Positions 5,539 to 9,508 of a stretch of 9,508 bases of DNA are shown piece by piece. The notes under the pieces were generated by a model that searched no databases, had not been told where the DNA came from, and saw only the letters and a program-made list of their open reading frames with translations. The stretch spans positions 1 through 9,508 of the forward strand of contig JAHWLC010000026.1 of the NCBI GenBank assembly GCA_019347585.1. The letters are read 5' to 3'. The position numbers were made by a program, and so were the translations under genes. Each line of letters starts with the position of its first letter. Position 1 is the first letter of the stretch. This DNA is from Actinomycetota bacterium. GTDB lineage: Bacteria > Actinomycetota > Acidimicrobiia > Spongiisociales > ZC4RG35.

Positions 5539-8500
5539 TCCTGGAGGCTCCGTGGCTTGTGGATCGCCCCGGGACCGGCGCGCAGGCTGCGGGCCACGGC
5601 GAGGCCGCCGTGCACGGTGGTGACGCAGGGCACGGCGTGGCGGCGGGCAGCCTTCCTGATCGTCATCCCGTCGGAGCGGGCCCTCCCGCCACGGGGGGTG
5701 TTGATGACCAGGGACACCTCGCCGTTCTCCAGACGCTCCCCGATGTCCCGGCGGCCCTCCCCGATCTTGTTCACCACCTCGGTGTCGACGGCGTGATGAC
5801 GCAGATAGCGGGCGGTGCCGGCAGTGGCGAGCAGCTCGAAGCCCAGCATGACGAACGCCTGGGCCACCGCCAGGCCGAGAGCCTTGTCCCGGTCGGCGAA
5901 GGAGAGAAAGACCCGCCCCCGGTCGGGAAGGACCCGGCCTGCGCCCAACAGCGCCTTGGCGTAGGCCACACCGACATCGGAGCCGATCCCCATGACCTCA
6001 CCGGTGGCCTTCATCTCCGGCCCCAGCACCGAGTCCTCCTCGGGGAACCGGTCCCAGGGCAGCACCGCCTCCTTGACCGCCACGAACCCTTCCGGTCGCC
6101 GGGTGGGCACGAGGCCTTCCTGACGCAGTTCCTCGACGGTCGTTCCCATCATCACCCGGGCGGCGATCTTGGCGAGTGGCATTCCGGATGCCTTGGAGAT
6201 GAACGGCACCGTGCGCGATCCGCGCGGGTTCGCCTCCAGGATGTAGACGTCGTTTCCCTTGACGGCGAACTGGATGTTGATCAGACCCCGGACCTCCAGG
6301 GCCACCGCCAAGTCCCGGGTGGCGCCGAGCAGCTCCTTGATCGCCTCCTCAGAGATGGTCGGCGGCGGGGTCACGCAGGTCGAGTCCCCCGAATGCACGC
6401 CGGCCTCCTCCACGTGCTCCATGATCCCGCCGACGAACAGCTCGTGCCCGTCGTATACCGCGTCGACGTCGACCTCGACCGCTGACTCGAGGAAGCGGTC
6501 GATGAGGATCGGGCCCGACCCCAGCTCCGCGTCGATCTCCACCGAGGCCAGGTAGCCGCTCAGCGCCTCGAGGGTGTAGACGACCCGCATGCTCCGCCCC
6601 CCGAGCACGAAAGAAGGGCGCACCATCACCGGAAGCCCGATCTGGTCGACCACCTCCTCGGCCTCGGCGGCCGAGGAGGCGACACCCGCCGCCGGCTGGC
6701 GAAGCCCCAGGTTCCGGCAGATCTCGGCGAACTGCTCGCGATCCTCCGCCAGGGCGATCGATGACGGGGAGGTCCCGGCGATGGGCACCCCCGCCCGGGC
6801 CAGATCGGCGGCGAGGTTGAGCGGCGTCTGTCCTCCCAATTGGACGATGACCGCCTCGGGCTTCTCGGCGTCGATGACGTCGAGGACGTCTTCGGTGGTC
6901 AAGGGCTCGAAATAGAGACGATCCGAGGTGTCGTAGTCGGTGGAGACGGTCTCCGGGTTGCAGTTGACCATCACCGTCTCGTAGCCCGCCTCTCTGAGGG
7001 CGAAGCTGGCATGGACGCAGCAGTAGTCGAATTCGATGCCCTGTCCGATCCGGTTGGGGCCGGAGCCGAGCACCACCACCCGGGGGCGCCGGGACGGCGG
7101 GACCTCGGACTCGTCCTCGAAGGTCCCGTAGAGATAGGGGGTGTACGCCTCGAACTCGGCGGCACAGGTATCGACGGTCTTGTAGGTGCGGGAGATTCCC
7201 GCCCTCTCCCGGGCCCGCCGCAGCTCCTCGGGGGTGGTGGCCCAGATGCGGGCGATCTGGGAGTCGGAGAAGCCGGCGCGCTTGGCGGCCCGCAGAAGCG
7301 CGGGGTCCTTGGAGGACTCCAGCTGCCCTTTCATCTCCACGATCGCGGCCATCTCCTCGATGAACCACGGGTCGACCGAGGAGAGAGCGGCCACCTGCTC
7401 GACGGACCATCCCCGCCCCAGCGCCTCGCCGATGGCGAAGACGCGATCGGGGCTGGGCCGGGCCACCATGTCGGCCAGGGCGTCGTCGCCGACGCCCGCC
7501 AGCGGGTCGGCGCCGCCGCCTCCGACCAACCCGTCACGCCCGTTCTCCAGGCTGCGCAACGCTTTCTGCAGCGCCTCGGGAAAGGTGCGCCCGATGGCCA
7601 TTGCCTCGCCGACACTGCGCATCGAAGTGCCGAGAGTGGTCGCGGCCGAGGGGAACTTGGCGAAGTCGAATCTGGGCACCTTCACCACCACGTAGTCCAA
7701 CGCCGGCTCGAAGGCGGCCGGAGTGGCCCCGGTGATATCGTTGGCGATCTCGTCGAGGGTGCAGCCCACCGCGAGCAGCGCCGCCATCTTGGCGATGGGG
7801 AATCCGGTGGCCTTGGAGGCGAGCGCCGACGACCGGCTCACCCGGGGATTCATCTCGATGACCAGGCGGCGCCCGGTGGCGGGGTCGACGGCGAACTGCA
7901 CGTTGGACCCTCCCGTCTCCACGCCGATCTCCTCGAGCACCCGGATCCCATCGTCCCTCATCTCCTGGTACTCCCGATCGGAGAGGGTCTGCACCGGGGC
8001 CACGGTGATCGAGTCACCGGTGTGGACCCCCATGGGGTCGAGATTCTCGATCGAGCACACGATCACCGCATTTCCCGCCCGATCGCGCATCACCTCGAGC
8101 TCGTATTCCTTCCAGCCCCGCACCGACTCCTCGACCAGGACTTCCCCGACCGGGGAGGCAGCCAGCCCGGAGCGAGCCACCTCTGCCAGCTCCACCTCGT
8201 TGCCCGCGATCCCGGTGCCCCCGCCTCCCAGGATGTAGGAGGGGCGGATCATCACCGGATAGCCGATCTCGCCGGCGATGCGGAGCACCTCGGCCATCGA
8301 GCGGGCGTAACCGGCGCGGGGGACGGCGAGCCCCGCCGCCTCCATCACCTCCTTGAACCGGCCCCGGTCCTCCGCCTTCTCGATGGCGTCGAGCCCGGCG
8401 CCGATCATCTCCACCCCGTGCCGCTCCAGCACTCCGCTCCGGGCCAGCTCGGCCGCGACGTTGAGCGCGGTCTGCCCACCCATGGTGGCGAGGAGGGCAT

Positions 8501-8750
8501 CCGGCCGCTCCCGGGCGATGATCTCCGCCACCACCTCTGGCGTGATCGGCTCGATGTAGGTGGCGTCGGCGAACTCGGGATCGGTCATGATCGTCGCCGG
8601 GTTGGAGTTGACCAGGATCACGCGGTACCCGCTGGCCCGGAGCACCTTGGCCGCCTGGGTGCCCGAGTAATCGAATTCGCAGCCCTGGCCGATCACGATG
8701 GGGCCGGAACCGATGAGCATGATCGACCTGATGTCGCCACGGGGAGGCAT
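5520..8750 (-). CDS. carB: Carbamoyl-phosphate synthase large subunit (CarB)
   Basis: Uses ammonia from CarA, bicarbonate and two ATP to make carbamoyl phosphate for pyrimidines and arginine. It is full length at 1076 residues, with the duplicated layout expected. The carboxyphosphate half begins [20 protein letters not shown] (9-28), with its ATP-grasp domain through [16 protein letters not shown] (301-316). The oligomerisation region covers about 400-550. The carbamate half restarts with [20 protein letters not shown] (558-577) and its ATP-grasp runs through [16 protein letters not shown] (841-856). The allosteric MGS-like domain spans about 946-1076 ([28 protein letters not shown]). The ATG at 8750 shares its A with the carA stop (TGATG), which fits a 1:1 complex. 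Open frame upstream of this ATG is just carA read in another frame and was not used. I see no missing key motif. Confidence 0.98.
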   Translation of the reverse strand: MPPRGDIRSIMLIGSGPIVIGQGCEFDYSGTQAAKVLRASGYRVILVNSNPATIMTDPEFADATYIEPITPEVVAEIIARERPDALLATMGGQTALNVAAELARSGVLERHGVEMIGAGLDAIEKAEDRGRFKEVMEAAGLAVPRAGYARSMAEVLRIAGEIGYPVMIRPSYILGGGGTGIAGNEVELAEVARSGLAASPVGEVLVEESVRGWKEYELEVMRDRAGNAVIVCSIENLDPMGVHTGDSITVAPVQTLSDREYQEMRDDGIRVLEEIGVETGGSNVQFAVDPATGRRLVIEMNPRVSRSSALASKATGFPIAKMAALLAVGCTLDEIANDITGATPAAFEPALDYVVVKVPRFDFAKFPSAATTLGTSMRSVGEAMAIGRTFPEALQKALRSLENGRDGLVGGGGADPLAGVGDDALADMVARPSPDRVFAIGEALGRGWSVEQVAALSSVDPWFIEEMAAIVEMKGQLESSKDPALLRAAKRAGFSDSQIARIWATTPEELRRARERAGISRTYKTVDTCAAEFEAYTPYLYGTFEDESEVPPSRRPRVVVLGSGPNRIGQGIEFDYCCVHASFALREAGYETVMVNCNPETVSTDYDTSDRLYFEPLTTEDVLDVIDAEKPEAVIVQLGGQTPLNLAADLARAGVPIAGTSPSSIALAEDREQFAEICRNLGLRQPAAGVASSAAEAEEVVDQIGLPVMVRPSFVLGGRSMRVVYTLEALSGYLASVEIDAELGSGPILIDRFLESAVEVDVDAVYDGHELFVGGIMEHVEEAGVHSGDSTCVTPPPTISEEAIKELLGATRDLAVALEVRGLINIQFAVKGNDVYILEANPRGSRTVPFISKASGMPLAKIAARVMMGTTVEELRQEGLVPTRRPEGFVAVKEAVLPWDRFPEEDSVLGPEMKATGEVMGIGSDVGVAYAKALLGAGRVLPDRGRVFLSFADRDKALGLAVAQAFVMLGFELLATAGTARYLRHHAVDTEVVNKIGEGRRDIGERLENGEVSLVINTPRGGRARSDGMTIRKAARRHAVPCVTTVHGGLAVARSLRAGPGAIHKPRSLQEWHRAD

Positions 8751-9508
8751 CAGCGGCCCCCCTCGATGAGCTCGACGAACTCGTCGAAGAGGCCCCGGGC
8801 GTCGGAGGGGCCCGGGGCCGCCTCGGGGTGATATTGGACGGAGAACACAGGGTGCCCTTCCAGCGACATGCCCTCCAGGGTCCCGTCGTTCAGGTTCTGG
8901 TGAGTTGGCACCAGCCGCCCGTGCCCCGTCTCCACCGAAGACGGGAGGAGCTCCGGCCCCGCCAGGCCTTTCCTCGCCGGTGGCGTCTCCCCGCTGAGGG
9001 CCCACAGGTCGACGGCGAAGCCGTGGTTCTGGGCGGTGATCTCCACCCCGCCGCCACGGGCGGGAGGTTGGGGGGGCGTCGCCCCCCCTCGCCGCCGGAG
9101 ACGGCGCACCGGGTGATTGCCCCCGTGATGGCCGAAGGGGAGCTTGAAGGTGCGGGCGCCGAGGGCGAGACCGAGCACCTGGTGCCCCAGGCAGATCCCG
9201 AAGATGGGGACCTGCCCGATCAGGGCTCTCACCGTCTCGGTCACCTGGCGAAGCGGCTCGGGGTCGCCCGGGCCGTTGGAGAGGAACACTCCGTCGGGGG
9301 CCGAGGCCATGATGTCTGCTGCGCTCGTGGTAGCAGGGACCACCTCCACCTCGAAGCCGCGCCGGGTCAGGTTGGCCATGATGTCGGTCTTCATCCCCAG
9401 ATCCAGGGCGGTCATCCTCCCCCGCCTGGACGTCTCCGGCTCCAGCCGGTAGGGGACGGGGGTGGTCACCGCCGAGACCAGGTCCTGGCCCTCCATGGGC
9501 GGAGCCGA
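8750..9508 (-). CDS. carA: Carbamoyl-phosphate synthase small subunit (CarA), N-terminus cut by window edge
   Basis: Glutaminase subunit that frees ammonia from glutamine and feeds it to CarB. The frame runs off the right edge, and the Met at 9496 is internal (the codons before it read SAPP). About 252 residues are visible: the end of the N-terminal domain and the whole class I glutamine amidotransferase domain. Numbering from Met 9496: SNGPGDP (73-79), nucleophile Cys102 in [17 protein letters not shown] (121-130), [11 protein letters not shown] (153-163), NLNDGT (201-206), and His223 and Glu225 in YHPEA, completing the Cys-His-Glu triad. Two segments are longer than in E. coli CarA: roughly 13 extra residues after NHPV, rich in Arg, Gly and Pro, and roughly 24 extra after AVD. 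Both keep the reading frame and leave all catalytic motifs intact, so the enzyme is expected to work. The true start and any pyr-type leader lie outside the window. Confidence 0.97.
   Translation of the reverse strand, partial: SAPPMEGQDLVSAVTTPVPYRLEPETSRRGRMTALDLGMKTDIMANLTRRGFEVEVVPATTSAADIMASAPDGVFLSNGPGDPEPLRQVTETVRALIGQVPIFGICLGHQVLGLALGARTFKLPFGHHGGNHPVRRLRRRGGATPPQPPARGGGVEITAQNHGFAVDLWALSGETPPARKGLAGPELLPSSVETGHGRLVPTHQNLNDGTLEGMSLEGHPVFSVQYHPEAAPGPSDARGLFDEFVELIEGGR
8925..8945. repeat. Short inverted repeat within the second CarA extra segment
   Basis: Perfect 7-bp arms, cccgtct (8925-8931) and agacggg (8939-8945), with a 7-nt loop. It lies inside coding sequence, at the far end of the segment that makes CarA longer than usual after AVD. 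A stem of this size is not rare in GC-rich DNA; it is listed because the other extra segment also holds a palindrome. Confidence 0.4.
9070..9088. repeat. Perfect GC palindrome inside carA
   Basis: GGGGGGGC (9070-9077), a 3-nt spacer GTC, then GCCCCCCC (9081-9088): a perfect 8-bp hairpin of only G and C pairs, inside coding sequence. It encodes part of the Arg/Gly/Pro-rich extra segment of CarA (about 9059-9097), which family comparison does not predict. A further small hairpin, gccgccggagacggcg, adjoins at 9091-9106. The setting resembles a palindromic repeat inserted in frame, as known for Rickettsia palindromic elements; no second copy lies in this window to prove it. Confidence 0.55.

Noticed and set aside
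6840..8831. 663-codon open frame on the plus strand opposite carB
   Set aside because: It is antisense to the conserved carB and has composition typical of a shadow frame, with no recognisable motif.
8751..9005. N-terminal extension of carB of 85 codons in open frame
   Set aside because: The extension is carA sequence read in another frame. The ATG at 8750 gives the normal CarB start and the typical TGATG overlap.
1..9508. Search for a defence system, phage, insertion sequence, toxin-antitoxin pair, CRISPR array, tRNA or rRNA
   Set aside because: All ten genes are recognisable housekeeping or conserved types, gaps are at most 77 bp, and no transposase, integrase, direct-repeat array or RNA gene pattern was seen on either strand.

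Overview
The window is a compact, high-GC stretch of bacterial chromosome with ten genes, all on the minus strand and read from right to left: carA (5' end cut off), carB, pyrD, pyrF, mihF, a P-loop nucleotide kinase, rpoZ, coaBC, metK and priA (3' end cut off). The gene order, the actinobacterial-type integration host factor and the CoaBC active-site variant (PAMHTEMW) point to the Actinomycetota. Group I PyrF and class 1B-like PyrD differ from the forms I associate with Mycobacterium and Streptomyces, so a deeper lineage such as Acidimicrobiia is plausible. I cannot place it more closely.

Layout in reading direction. Positions 9508-3941 carry de novo pyrimidine synthesis. CarA and CarB make carbamoyl phosphate, PyrD oxidises dihydroorotate and PyrF decarboxylates OMP to UMP. 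These genes overlap or touch: TGATG at carA/carB, 19 bp at carB/pyrD, TTGA at pyrD/pyrF. A 77-bp gap with a long imperfect stem-loop separates pyrF from the second block. That block (3863-1) holds mihF (nucleoid protein), a nucleotide kinase of archaeal cytidylate kinase type, rpoZ (RNA polymerase omega), coaBC (coenzyme A synthesis), metK (S-adenosylmethionine synthesis) and priA (replication restart). In other Actinomycetota the same series runs pyrF-mihF-gmk-rpoZ-coaBC-metK-priA.

The main departures from that plan are: a different kinase family in the gmk slot; two extra segments in the glutaminase half of CarA, one built around a perfect GC palindrome; a class 1B-like PyrD with no pyrK between it and carB; and the mihF leader stem-loop. 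No mobile element, CRISPR array, RNA gene, defence system or other accessory locus is visible. No stretch over 300 bases lacks a gene; the longest gap is 77 bp. This is essentially a housekeeping region, and I did not find a convincing new biological system in it.
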